A stretch of DNA of 64,000 nt from Nissolia schottii. Taxonomy: Eukaryota > Streptophyta > Magnoliopsida > Fabales > Fabaceae. Numbering within the stretch: the first letter of the stretch is position 1; every line of letters starts with the position of its first letter. Below are positions 47,596-58,900 of the stretch, one piece after another. The notes under the pieces are model-generated. The model was not told where the DNA came from. It worked only from the letters and a program-made list of their open reading frames with translations, and made no database searches. The stretch is from NCBI GenBank assembly GCA_003254905.1, contig QANU01007345.1, positions 143,657-207,656 on the forward strand. The letters run 5' to 3'. The position numbers and the translations under genes are program-made.

Positions 47596-48241
47596 AAATG
47601 AAGGAGAATTCCCTCCCTCCAAACCTTATAATTGTCACCTTTCAATTCGGGAATATCACACTTAATATCAGAAATGTTCGCAGATTGATTAACTCCAAAG
47701 TTCAAAAATACATTCTCATTATTCATAATTTGAGACTAAATAAATTGTTATGTTTTACCAATGTAAAACATGTATTAGTTTATGAACCTAGTGACATACA
47801 ACTTGTCTGTGGGCTAAAGTCCTACTCAATTAGATTCATACTTATGATAAAACTATCAAATTATGTTCCTTTTTTTTCTCAATTCCTGTAGGTAAATTAA
47901 GAAATATAACATGATATTTTATTACATCAAATACGATTAATCACAACCAATGTTTTAAATGTGATTTTTACACTTAATATATATAAATCTAATCAATTAA
48001 AGATGTTGTGACTATTCTCTAATTAATTAAATCATATTAATCACCTAGCATTAATTCTTGATAAAAGCTAAATATTTGCATAATATTCTCCATAATGCAA
48101 ATAAATTGAATAATATTGCATGAATTTAAGATAACTTTGTATGTACAATAATCATAAAATCATACACACAAAATTTCAAGAAGTAAATAATATATGCATA
48201 CAATTATCCAATAGTTGAAACCATATAAGCTCTTTAACACC

Positions 48242-48345
48242 AACAGTGGTTGGTCCAGGTGATAAGCGACTTGGTATCGCTTAAGCAAGGTCCCAAGTTC
48301 GAGACCTTGTGTACGCAGTTATCCCCGCTGGGAAACTCACCCGCC
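48242..48345 (+). repeat. tRNA-like (SINE-like) sequence in the Copia leader
   Basis: Reads TGGTTGGTCCAGGTGATAAG (box A-like), then CTTAAGCAAGGTCC and AAGTTCGAGACCTTG (box B-like), at RNA polymerase III promoter spacing. It then runs into GGGAAACTCACCCGCC. It lies just inside the 5' LTR, between the primer-binding site and gag. Confidence 0.45.
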
Positions 48346-48353
48346 AAATGATA

Positions 48354-48366
48354 GCTTTGATACCAA
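48354..48366 (-). other. Copia primer-binding site
   Basis: On the minus strand it reads TGGTATCAAAGCT, one base from the consensus TGGTATCAGAGC complementary to the 3' end of initiator tRNA-Met. It abuts the 5' LTR. Confidence 0.85.
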
Positions 48367-48367
48367 A

Positions 48368-48779
48368 TGAAAACATATGTGCAATGGTAGATCTAAACAT
48401 GTCACTCGATTTAAATAACATATTCAGATCAAACAGGTGAAGCTAAACAGTACAAAAGCGTACCTCCAGCCATTGCAGATCAAACACGAATCAGCTTTGT
48501 TTTTCCAAACCCTCACTCACTCAAAAATAGATGGTGTATTTTCTAAATAAAGGAGTAGGTTTGGTGATACAAAACTGAGAGCACCACATCCTATTTATAG
48601 AGTCTGCCCATCACAGAGCTCAACGATCAGAAAGTGGGTTTGAGGATAAGAACGTGAGTTTGTTTCTGAACGTTGCAGGGGTTGAACGTGAAAGGAAAAT
48701 GAACCAAATCCGAAAAAATTAATTCCGAAAAAACTACAACAGAAAAATTAGGGGAACGTGGATCCATCCAAATATTCCA
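48368..48779 (-). repeat. Copia 5' LTR
   Basis: Starts TGAAAACATA and ends ATATTCCA on the plus strand. It matches the left LTR throughout, with small indels. Confidence 0.85.
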
Positions 48780-49612
48780 TCCGGAAAGAGTTTAGAAAAG
48801 GGATATTTTCAGTATTAGATAGCTAATCAGCTAGTAATATGATAAAGTGAATCATATTGGGAGTAGGCTATATCTGAAGAACTTAGAGGTGAAATACTTT
48901 TAATTACATAAAAATAAAAATAAAAAGCTAATTTTTTGAGCTTCATTATGATTATGAGATTCATTATAATAACCTGATTTTTTGACCTAGTTTAATAAAT
49001 AAATAAATAAAACCACACACTCGAGGAAGAAAAAATATTTTATAATTATAGAGCTTCATGTTAAATATATCACAAAGTTAAGGAGCTAGAAATATCATTT
49101 ACTACACATTCAAGAACATGGATAACAAAGGGTATGTTTAGATTATCTTAAAATAAAAGTAAATTTTTTTAAGGAAAAAAAAGTGTTAAAATACAACTTA
49201 AAAAAATTACTTAAAGAACACAAGCTAAAATACTATTTTTTTTAAGTTAACAACGCCCTACTTCTGGAAAAAAAAAAAAAGTAGTAATATAAGTAGTTTG
49301 TCATAAAAAAAATATCTTACAAATGAGAATAAAACTCTTAAAAAAAATTATACTATAAAAATTTAAGTAAATTAAAAAACTTTTTCTTTAAAAGTGAATC
49401 AAACAAACAACCCAATAGTGTTTTACACCACAGAAGAATTTCTTTTTTCCAAAAAAAAGAAAGAACAGCCAAGTCCCAAGTATCAGAACCGAAACACCCA
49501 ACACAAGAAAAGTATAACCCAAAGGTTATATTTATGATACAGTTATTCTCGTTGGTAGCCGTTAACTCGTTTGGTTTGAAATTTGGGGTACCCACCCACC
49601 ACTACCACAGCA
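48780..49612. promoter_or_regulatory. Spacer and upstream region of the intact TNL gene
   Basis: Very AT-rich, with many A/T runs up to about 49560, then abruptly GC-rich (CCCACCCACCACTACCACAG) for the last 25 bases before the start codon. No gene. A single TATA box cannot be chosen with confidence. Confidence 0.35.
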
Positions 49613-52600
49613 ATGGGCAAGTGGAGCTACGACGTGTTCCTCAGCTTCAGAGGCGAAGACTCTCGCCGCGCCTTCACCGGTTACCTCTACGATGCTCTCT
49701 GCCGCAGGGGATTCCGCACCTTCCTCGACGACAAGCGGATCCAGAAGGGGGATGACATCAAGGTCTCCATCAACGAGGCCATCGAGGAGTCCAGGCTGGC
49801 GATCCCGGTCTTCACCGAGCACTACGCCACGTCGTCGTTTTGCCTGGACGAGATCGTCAAGATCATGGACTGCGTCGCCGCGGGGAGCCAGGTGGCCCTG
49901 CCGGTCTTCTACGGCGTGGACCCCACCGACGTGCGCCACCAGAAGGGCAGCTACGGAGAGGCCATGGCTTACTACGAGGACAAGTTCAGGAATAGTGATG
50001 GGGTTTCGAGGGCGAAGGGCATAGCGAGGTTGAAGAAATGGAAGGCGGCGCTCAACAAAGCAGCGGACCTCTCCGGACGCCCTTTCCAGAAAGAGTAAGA
50101 CTAAACTAAACTTTTAAAATCTCAATTTAAATCTTAAAATCTTGTAATTTTGAAGAGTTCAATCGATCACACTACTACAGCATACAAAATGACATTTCAG
50201 CTTTAGAAAGTGGGGTCCACAGCTGAAATATTATTGTGTGTCTGAGATCAGTAACGTATCATCATATCACGCTCAATGAGTATACACGAATTTCTTCTAA
50301 GTACGCGTGTTTTGTTGTTCTATTTTCTCATTTGTCTGGTGATTTTTACATTTCAAATTTAAACCATTGCTTGCTTATCAATCAATTTATGTTGTAGTGA
50401 ATGTCGTTAATATCAATCAACAGATGGATGGATATTGCTAAGCTATTAAATCATTCAATTACCTCTACCCAATAGCTTAAGCTTTAGGGAGATATAGTTA
50501 GTTCTTGATATGACATCATAGCTTATATGACCAAGTAGTCTATGGTTCGATCATTGTCACTAACATTCTTCTAAAATAAATAAGATGAATTTGAGCAAGA
50601 TATGTGGATTTATGCATTGTCCCCGCCTTAAGCCAATGGGCTGTTGCGCCAACGAGCGATAAAATCATCAAATTGTCTATGCCTCATAGTTAAAGCTTTT
50701 AGGGGATATTGTTCTTGATAGATATGATGCATGTAAATTATGACTTCACTTTTCAAACTGATTAACTAGCTTGGTTAACTTGGCAGGGGTACTGAAACTG
50801 AAAGTGAGTTTATTGATAGGATTGTTGAGGATGTCTCCAAAAAGATTCACCTCGTTCATTTACATGTTCCGGATCAGCTAGTTGGACTGAGGCCTCATGT
50901 TGAAAATGTAATCTCGCTTTTGGACGTTGGATCTGATGATCGGGTCATCATGGTAGGGATTCACGGGATCGGTGGTATAGGTAAAACAACTCTTGCTAAA
51001 GCAGTTAGCAATTCAATTGCCGAATCATTTAAAGGCAGTGTGTGTTTTCTTGGCGATGTGAGAAGAGAATCAGAGGGACGTGACTTAGTACATCTCCAGA
51101 AGGTGCTGCTTAATCAATTGGCTGGAGAGAGGAATATCGAGTTTGGAAGTTACGATAGAGGAATTATGGAGATAAAGAGAAGTCTCGGCCGAAAGAAGGT
51201 TCTCTTGGTTGTTGATGATGTTGATGACACGAAGCAGCTAGGAGCTCTTGCTGGAAGTACTATGTGGTTTGGCTCCGGCAGCAGAGTCATCATTACAACT
51301 CGAGACAAATTATTGCTAGCAAAACATGCGGTGGAAAAAAAGTATGAAGTGAAGGAGCTAGGTAAGAAAGACGCTTTTGAATTGCTTACATCAAAAGCAT
51401 TTGAAAATGGCAAAGTCGATCCAAGTTTCAGTAAAGACATTTTGGACAGTGTGGTCGAATTTTCTGCTGGCCTTCCATTGGCTTTGGAAGTAATAGGTTC
51501 AAATTTGTTCGGTAAAAGCGAAGAACAATGGAATTCTGCATTAGCACAGTATAAAAGACATCCTGAGCAGCATATTCAACAGATCCTTAAAGTAAGTTAT
51601 GATGGCTTGGAGTGGGATACGAAGAGCTTTTTTCTTGACATTGCCTGTTTCTTTAATAGATATAGAATGGAATATGTCCAAGAAATCCTTTACGCTCATC
51701 ATGGTAGATCCCCAAAATATGGTATCCAGCAGTTGGTTGATAAATCTCTGATAAAGATCGATGATGGTAATGTGACATTACATAGTTTGGTACAAGACAT
51801 GGGTAGAGAGGTTGTCGGAAAAGAGCCTGGAAAGTGCAGCAGGATGTGGTACTGGGAGGATATTAAGAGCGTTTTAGAAGAAGATAAGGTAAGATTGGTA
51901 TTGATGTTTGGGATTTTCAATCTTTTATTTGTTCTCTTTTGATTACTTTATGTTTGCTACAACTCATTCATTCCTATATTTCCAACATATACATGAATTG
52001 TCACTGACTCATGCTTTTATGTGTTAGCAGGGAAATAGTGAAATTGAAATGATAAAGCTGGTGTTCCCCAAATTTGATGCAGAAATAAAGTGGAATGGTG
52101 AGGCATTCAAGAAGATGTCCAACCTCAAAACACTTATTATTGGCAATGCTCGTTTTTCGCAAGGTCCAAAGCATCTTCCAAACAGTTTAAGAGTGCTGGA
52201 GTGGCAGGCATATCCTTCACAACTTTTTCCATCCGATTTTTATCCAAGGAAACTTGTCATATTGGAATCACCAGAGAGTTGCTTATCGTCACTTAATTTG
52301 CTCGAGACACAGGAGGCAAGTTTAATAAGTTCCTTTCCCTGATCTTGAATAGTAACTTATCCTTTTTTCGATTATCTATTTATTTTTATTATTATTTTGC
52401 AGCATTTCATGAATTTGAGAGTTTTGAGTTTTAACTGGTGCCAATCCATACAACAGATACCTGATGTATCTGCTGTCCCAAATTTAGAAGAGCTATCATT
52501 TTGTTGGTGTAAGAATTTAGCTGATGTTCACAAATCAGTTGGATTGTTGAGTAAACTTAGAATGTTGGATGCTGAGGGATGCAGCAACCTTAGGAGTTTT

Positions 52601-55036
52601 CCGCCCATCAAGTTGACCAACCTTGAATCTCTCGATCTCTCATATTGCTCAAGTCTTGAGAGTTTTCCAGATATATTAGAAAAGATGGAAAAGTTAACAC
52701 TGCTTCAGTTGTACAACACACCCATAAAAGAACTTCCATTTTCAATTCGATATCTTATTCGGCTTCAAAGATTAGAACTGTGGCACTCTGGAAGTGTTCA
52801 GTTGCCAAGTAGCATTTTTGTGTTGACAGAGCTTAAACATTTGAGTATTGGTCAGTGTGACAAGTTGCGATTACTTATACAGGAGGAAAGTAAAGAGAAA
52901 CCGAGCTCAATGGCGTTTTCAAACCAGGAACTCTTTGATTTCAGCGGATGCAATGCCACAAATGAATTCCTTGAAATAGGGGTCTCTTGGTTTGCCAATG
53001 TGAAAGTGTTACATCTATCATGGAACAATTTCACAATTCTTCCAGCACGTATCAGAGAGTGTTCCATTTTGAAGGAACTCATTTTGGATCATTGCAAGAA
53101 TCTTCAAGAGGTCAAAGGGATCCCGCCAAACATAGAAACATTCTCTGCGAGAGACTGCACGTCCTTGAAAGATTTGGACCTCACAATGCTTCCTGCAACT
53201 TGCTCTTTGAAGAATGTCGTTTTGGATGGTTGTATAAATCTCACGGAAATTAAAGGGATTCCACCAACAATAGAAGTTTTGAATGCATCGAAATGCACAT
53301 CCTTGACTTCCTCGTGCAGAAGCATGTTATCGGATCAGGTTCCTATTTACTTCCATAGTATTTGATATGATAAGATTGAGTCAGCATCAAGATATATGTA
53401 TATACATGTGTTGCTAATCTTGCCAATTATTCTGACCAACAGGAGTTACACAAGGAGGGGTTTCAGTTGTCAATACCAGGAACAAAGATTCCAGAGTGGT
53501 TCAACCATTCTTGCGAGGGACCGGCAATTTCTTTCTGGTTTCGTAAAAAGTTTCCTGCCATAGCTCTCTGCATCGTTAGCAAACAGAGTTTTACATCACT
53601 TTCCCCCAAATTGATCATCAATGACCATGAAGTGCATCAGTTTCCTGTGTTCTTGCTAGAAAAAGATAACATATTAATTCTGACTCTAGGTGAAGAACTG
53701 ATAAAATTCAAAGATGAGCCGGATGTTGTACTTTCAGAAAATGAATGGAACCATGCAGAGTTATCTAATGACCCTGCAGCTTGGAAAGCAAGGGATGGGG
53801 GCACCATGCAAATTGGACTCCATGTATTCGAACAAAGCAGTAGCATGGAGGATATCTTGTTCACTGAACCACCGGTGCCAAAAGAAGAGAATAGATCGAC
53901 CGACATGGGACATTCTCAGACACAATTTACAAAACAACAGAAACACGATTTGGCTTCATTGATACCGCATGTCGACGAAATCAATGAAATCAATGACCTA
54001 GGTAAAAGCCTTTTATCTTTCATTCCTGTTTGTTATCAACTTTAGTTGCCTTGTCCAGCCCTACAATGTGGCTGATTTTTCTTTTATCAATTTTATAATA
54101 CCAAACCTTATCCTGGACATTACGTAATCCTTAATCAGTCTCCTTCATTCTGGATCTAATATAGCAGCCCAGGATCATCTAGCAGATGCTCCAAGAGAAT
54201 CATCTCCAGCACCAAGTCACACTTCATCCAGTAGCGAAGTTAGTGTACGAGAAATATACATTGAAACCTCTTGGACTGCATTTCCAACACCATTTGACGA
54301 GTCTTTCGGAAATGAAGTTCCTGTATTTCAAGATGAAGCAGAAACGGAAGCATTTTATGCTTCTCAAGATGCTGGGACCGGTGTTCTTTCACGTTCCAGT
54401 GATAAATCAGTCATCACTGCTCCAAGTGACGCCAGGGAAGCATTGAAAGTAGTACAAGAATTCATCTCCAATGATGCTTCGGTTTTGTTGGATCCTGAAC
54501 AGTGCAGTGTCATGAAAGCAAGCTTAGATTACCTCTCCAATTTGTCACCAGATGACGGCATATCAGAAGAAGAGGAAGCATTGATAACAGAAGCTTCGTG
54601 GTTGTTCACTCATTGGAGCAGGGACTACACTGAAGCAAGCATGAAAATTGAGTCCGCGACATCCGAGCTTCAAAGAGCTGACGAATTAGAAGCAGATCTG
54701 AAAGCTAACATGATTCAGTTCAGGGAAGTTGTGGCCTTGGAAAAGGAGTTGCTCGAAAATTTTGCTCAGATGGAGAAAAGTAAAAAGAAGCTAGAAGAGC
54801 AAATCAATGCCATCAAAGCTAACTTATCTGCTTGTGAATCAGATAAGAACATGGTTATTCAGAGAAAGAGAGACCTCTTCGAAAAGGGAAATATACTTGA
54901 AGCTCAAATAGAGGCGTTGAGGAAAAAGGTGCCGCATCTGCAGCATGAGCTGAGTTTAGCCAAGAAAACCCAAGAAAAGATCACAACTGAATGGTCAGAA
55001 TTGGGAGAAAAATTTAAGACCATTGTTGTAGACTGA
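49613..55036 (+). CDS. TIR-NBS-LRR immune receptor with C-terminal coiled-coil extension (1411 aa)
   Basis: Six exons: 49613–50094, 50787–51888, 52031–52315, 52403–53338, 53443–54001, 54165–55036 (4236 nt, open throughout). TIR (1–161): YDVFLSFRGED, and the CLDEI motif that carries the NADase Glu. NB-ARC (162–528): P-loop GIHGIGGIGKTTLA, Walker B VLLVVDDVDD, GLPLALEVIG; the MHD position reads LHS. LRRs occupy about 540–935. A C-JID-like domain (about 936–1060: IPGTKIPEWFNHS, AISFWFRKKFPA) follows. Residues about 1122–1411 form an acidic linker plus a long Lys/Glu-rich coiled coil not usual in TNLs. The intron after exon 3 uses a GC donor (GAG|GCAAGT). Family role: effector recognition; TIR NADase activity signalling through EDS1 complexes. 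Exon 1 is far GC-richer than the rest. An upstream TTG at 49583 is in frame, but the ATG at 49613 is the natural start. Confidence 0.93.
50095..50786 (+). other. TNL intron 1
   Basis: GT–AG intron of 692 bp, AT-rich, directly after the GC-rich TIR exon. A stretch at about 50510–50670 contains a tRNA box B-like GGTTCGATC and GCGCCAACG text, possibly a degraded SINE; not firm. Confidence 0.6.
52316..52402 (+). other. GC–AG intron of the TNL gene
   Basis: The donor is GAG|GCAAGT, which matches the strong consensus required of GC donors; the acceptor is TTTTGCAG. Exons on both sides stay in frame (phase 0). The pseudogene has GAG|GCGAGT at the same place (about 36013), so the GC donor predates the duplication. 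No GT donor nearby would keep the frame. Confidence 0.8.
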
Positions 55037-55963
55037 GATGCATAAGAATTTCAAGTAGAGTCTTGATTTAACCATTCAGTAGGGAGCACCTAGTCTATGG
55101 TGCATTAGAGTTTAAGTTATTTTCGATTGAGATTTATGTTGCATTAGTAAAAATTGTCACTATATGTATTCATAAGTGCTTGTGAGTGTTTATATATAAA
55201 GCAGAACATTGATCTGAGATTCTTCCATTAGATAGGATATGTTTNATTTGTTTCTAAAATGAACAATAAAGATGTATGAATTGCAAATTAAGATATTTAT
55301 ATACAAATGGCGAGCTATTCAGTTTAATATCATTGCATAAATCGGAAGAACATCAATTTACTATTTCCTAGGTGGGGACAAAGTTCATTTTATATTGCAC
55401 TAAAACCAATGATGATATGTAGACATTAAACATTACTAACATAATTTCTGTATTATTATGATAACTGATTCAATCACTAGAGGACAGAATTTTGAGGTAT
55501 ACAGAAAGAAGGGAATTCTGGAGGTTGTCAATAATTTTTTTTTCTTTTATTCTTTTTTTTTTCTGTTTTTTAATATCCAATGCACAAATCAATTTTACAT
55601 ACATATCACTTGTACAAACTTCGCTTAACAAATGGATGATGGGACTTGCTTTACTATAAAATGGAAAAACAATCTTATTATTTGGCTATTGGGAAGACAT
55701 TCTTTCCTCCCTCACACCAATTGGGAAGCAATCTCTCAAATATTTTGGGGACAGAAAATTAATCAATGAAGGGAAGAAAGCAAGCCCAAAAAAAAAAAGG
55801 AAAAAGGCTCCATTAAACTCTCTTTTGTATTGACAAGAACCGAAAAAAAAAACACCCTTCTGAGCTTGAACTTCATATGCTTCTTTCATGTAGGTCAACG
55901 TTTCTGAGCTGTGCAAATATATTTTCTGCTTTTATCTTTTGTCACCCTTTGAGATGGTTTTCC
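55037..55963. other. Convergent spacer between TNL and BRO1-domain gene
   Basis: Contains both 3' UTRs. AT-rich with no gene. One ambiguous base (N) at about 55245 marks a sequencing or assembly uncertainty. Long T runs occur near 55540–55570. Confidence 0.45.
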
Positions 55964-58900
55964 TCAGTTTGTCCCATTTTTTGTGTTCTCAGTTCTCCAA
56001 GAGGGGTCAAGTGGAGGAAGTTGATAATCATCCGGTTTCAAGGCGATGGCAAAATCAGGCAAGGTTGGCGCTGTCTCCATGATCCTGTAACGGGGAAAAA
56101 AAAACAACAACAACAAAGACGTCATATTATTAATCATAGTACTTTTCATTAACCAAGAAAAATATTATGTAATTCGTGAAACTTGCTAATGCGCTCTGGA
56201 AAGTTTACCTTTCATGAGAGTACAGATCGCGGTTTATTCGCACCTTGCTTGAAGTGTCCTTCGGAATTTTCTCCGAGAGATATTTCATGGTCCCCCAAAG
56301 TGGCGGGTTTCTGCACCATGACTGCCAGTTAGATGGGCCATAACAATGCAATGTATGACCAGAAGAAGATAAGTAGGGCAATGAAAACTAGGGTCAAACA
56401 CATAAAATAGGGCAACGAAAACAATATCAAATAAATGGTCCTATAAAAATAATTAAGGTTAAAGTCAAAGAAGTGAAAATAAGTATAATTTTTTCTAATG
56501 AGAAATGGCCATCAACTTATCACTCAATCGACAAGGAAAAGAAATTGGAAGTACAACAGGAAATGATAGAATACAATGTCATAATACGCAACCATAGCAC
56601 ATATATAAGTACGCAAAACTATACTACATTCTGGGGATATGTGATTGAAAGGTAGAATGAGCTTCTCTGAAAATCATGTAAGTTTCCCAGAAGTATATTA
56701 AAATAAGCATACCAAAAGACATTGCTTCAACATTGTAAGCTTGTTTTATGTATACACATGTATCCTCATTGTGATCTTCAACAGCCAATGGGAGATTAGA
56801 CAACAATTACCAACTTTCACTCAAATTTTCATTATAACGAATTCCATAATGAGGGCAAAATCATTTAACTTTAAGACATGAAACTGAGGACCAAACTTTC
56901 AGAGGTGCAAGATACCACAGAAACTCCACATCGAAGGGATGGCAAATTGAAGGAGTGTCACAATTTCCATCAAATCAAGGACCAAGAAATCACTACAGAA
57001 TATAAAAATGCCCGCATGGTTGACAGAAAATGCACATAACAGCATAACATTGTAGAAAGGGAAGATGACAGATAACCTGGACAATGGAGTTGCTGCGTTA
57101 AATGCCTCGCACAGCTTCTTGCTTTCTTTGAAAAATTCATCGGCAGCTTGCAAAGCAGCTACAGCCATCCCATGAGATTTCTCTGTATTTCCTTCATCAA
57201 GAATCAAACCATGATAATAATATGCTGCAGCCTGGTAAACCATTACAACAAATATATCACAACTTCATATCACTTGCTTCCGCTGAATGCAGCTACTATA
57301 CATAAGGTAATTAGTAAAGCACGACATTCATCTCTAATCATATTTTTTAATAGAATTCTCTACTCATTATTAATATTATTATTATTTGATAGAAATTTTT
57401 ACTCATTATTATAGACTAACTCAATTAATAAATAATAAATATCAAGATGTAAACACCTCTACCTTTGCTTCAACGTATTTCCATTTCACAAAAAGATGAT
57501 GTTTTTCACCCCAACCATTTGCTAATGGAAGGTTCATAATGTTATCTTGAGCCTGTAAAAGAAACAGTGCAATCAAAATAACCAAAGCTGAGCAAATGCA
57601 CCCGTGCTAAAATACTAATGAACAATAAGCACACACATAGAAAGGAAACAAAAAACTTCCGTAGGAAAATATTGTTATCAATGCATTACAGGTTACGCAG
57701 ACTAAAGTTAGTGATGACATTAGAAATTTGGGATAAAAGGCGACCAGGTGCACAAGGCTGAACCTGATATAGTTTGGGAAGAATAGGTACGAAATCTTGC
57801 CCCACAAGTGAAGAAACTGTTTTCAAAATTTGAACCCGTGACCCCCAGGTCACATGGCAGCAATCTTATCGATGCGCCAAGGCACACCTTCAAAATTTTG
57901 GGATATACCCAAAAAAATAAAGGACCAATTCCCTAGTGACAAAAAAGTTCAGTAAGGACCCGGTAAGAAACAAGTAATCATACCTGCTGCCAACATTTCA
58001 CCATCTCACACGCAAGTCTACGCTTCACTGCAAGAGTGGCTTTCGTGCTATCAATTGCCATTCCAAGTTGGATATCTACACCCTAATAATAAAGGGAAGA
58101 AATAAACAATTGTACACCCAAAATATATATATATATATATGAAGGAGAGTAAAGCATACATATTGAGACACATGTTAATAATGAAACACATTACTTTAGC
58201 CAGTAATCAACAGCACGACACATAACAGTCACTTCATTTAGAATAACTGATACCTGTCCTAGTGCTTGTAGACAGAGTGCTCGAAGAGTTCCTTCTGCTA
58301 AGTCCACTGGTAAATTTCTCCTAAAACCAGAATCAATGTGATAAACATCACAAGAGTAAAGAATGCTATTTAGATTACATACAAAGAAAGTGTGACAGTC
58401 AATTCATTACATACATTACGTATGTACAAACCTGAGTTCCGCAGGTAACTGGGGAAGAACATGTCTAACAGCACAATCCAGATATCCAGAAGCCTTTAAG
58501 AAGATATCAACTGAAGCCCGTCTGTTTTCTGTTAGTAGATACCAAAAGTTTAACTTTCACGTTAAGAACAACATACATTAGGATCCAGGCAACAAGAAAC
58601 AAAATTGTTACAAACAAAGTATTGCAGCATATAAGACAAGAAAGAATATGTTTTCTGGTTAATAGACAATCACAATGTATAGCCAGTAGATGAAAATTAT
58701 TACTGAAAGTTTTGGATTAACAATATAATTTCTAAAACACTGCATATGTAGTACATGTGTGCCAGGTCCTAACCAAACATGAGAAAACATAAAATAAAAT
58801 AAAAACACCAAAGTATAGAAAATTAGCCTTCTTCAAACATCTCAAAGAAACAAAGTCATTTGAAAACCTCAAGAATATTTACAAGTTTATCTGCAAAATA

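Larger units (their letters stand above)
40070..48779 (-). mobile_element. Decayed Ty1/Copia LTR retrotransposon with nested insertion
   Basis: On the minus strand the order is 5' LTR (48368–48779), primer-binding site, gag, protease, integrase, RT, RNase H, purine tract, 3' LTR (40070–40502). This is the Copia gene order. A 2.8-kb insertion at 43531–46356 splits the integrase region. The LTRs differ by roughly one base in ten by eye plus indels, so the insertion is old. Several frameshifts and stops make it non-functional. It lies between the TNL pseudogene and the intact TNL. I could not confirm a clean 5-bp target duplication (left flank GGGAAG, right flank TCCGGAAAG). Confidence 0.9.

Noticed and set aside
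48242-48345. A functional tRNA gene
   Set aside because: Box A- and B-like motifs are present, but no complete acceptor stem or anticodon loop could be drawn, and it sits inside a retrotransposon leader.
40070-48779. Exact 5-bp target duplication around the Copia
   Set aside because: Left flank GGGAAG and right flank TCCGGAAAG are only loosely similar, so I do not claim a duplication.
49562-50024. Long open frames on the minus strand and a second plus frame within the TIR exon
   Set aside because: They are by-products of the high GC content of exon 1. The TIR frame has family motifs and splice continuity; the others are low-complexity and unlike any known protein.
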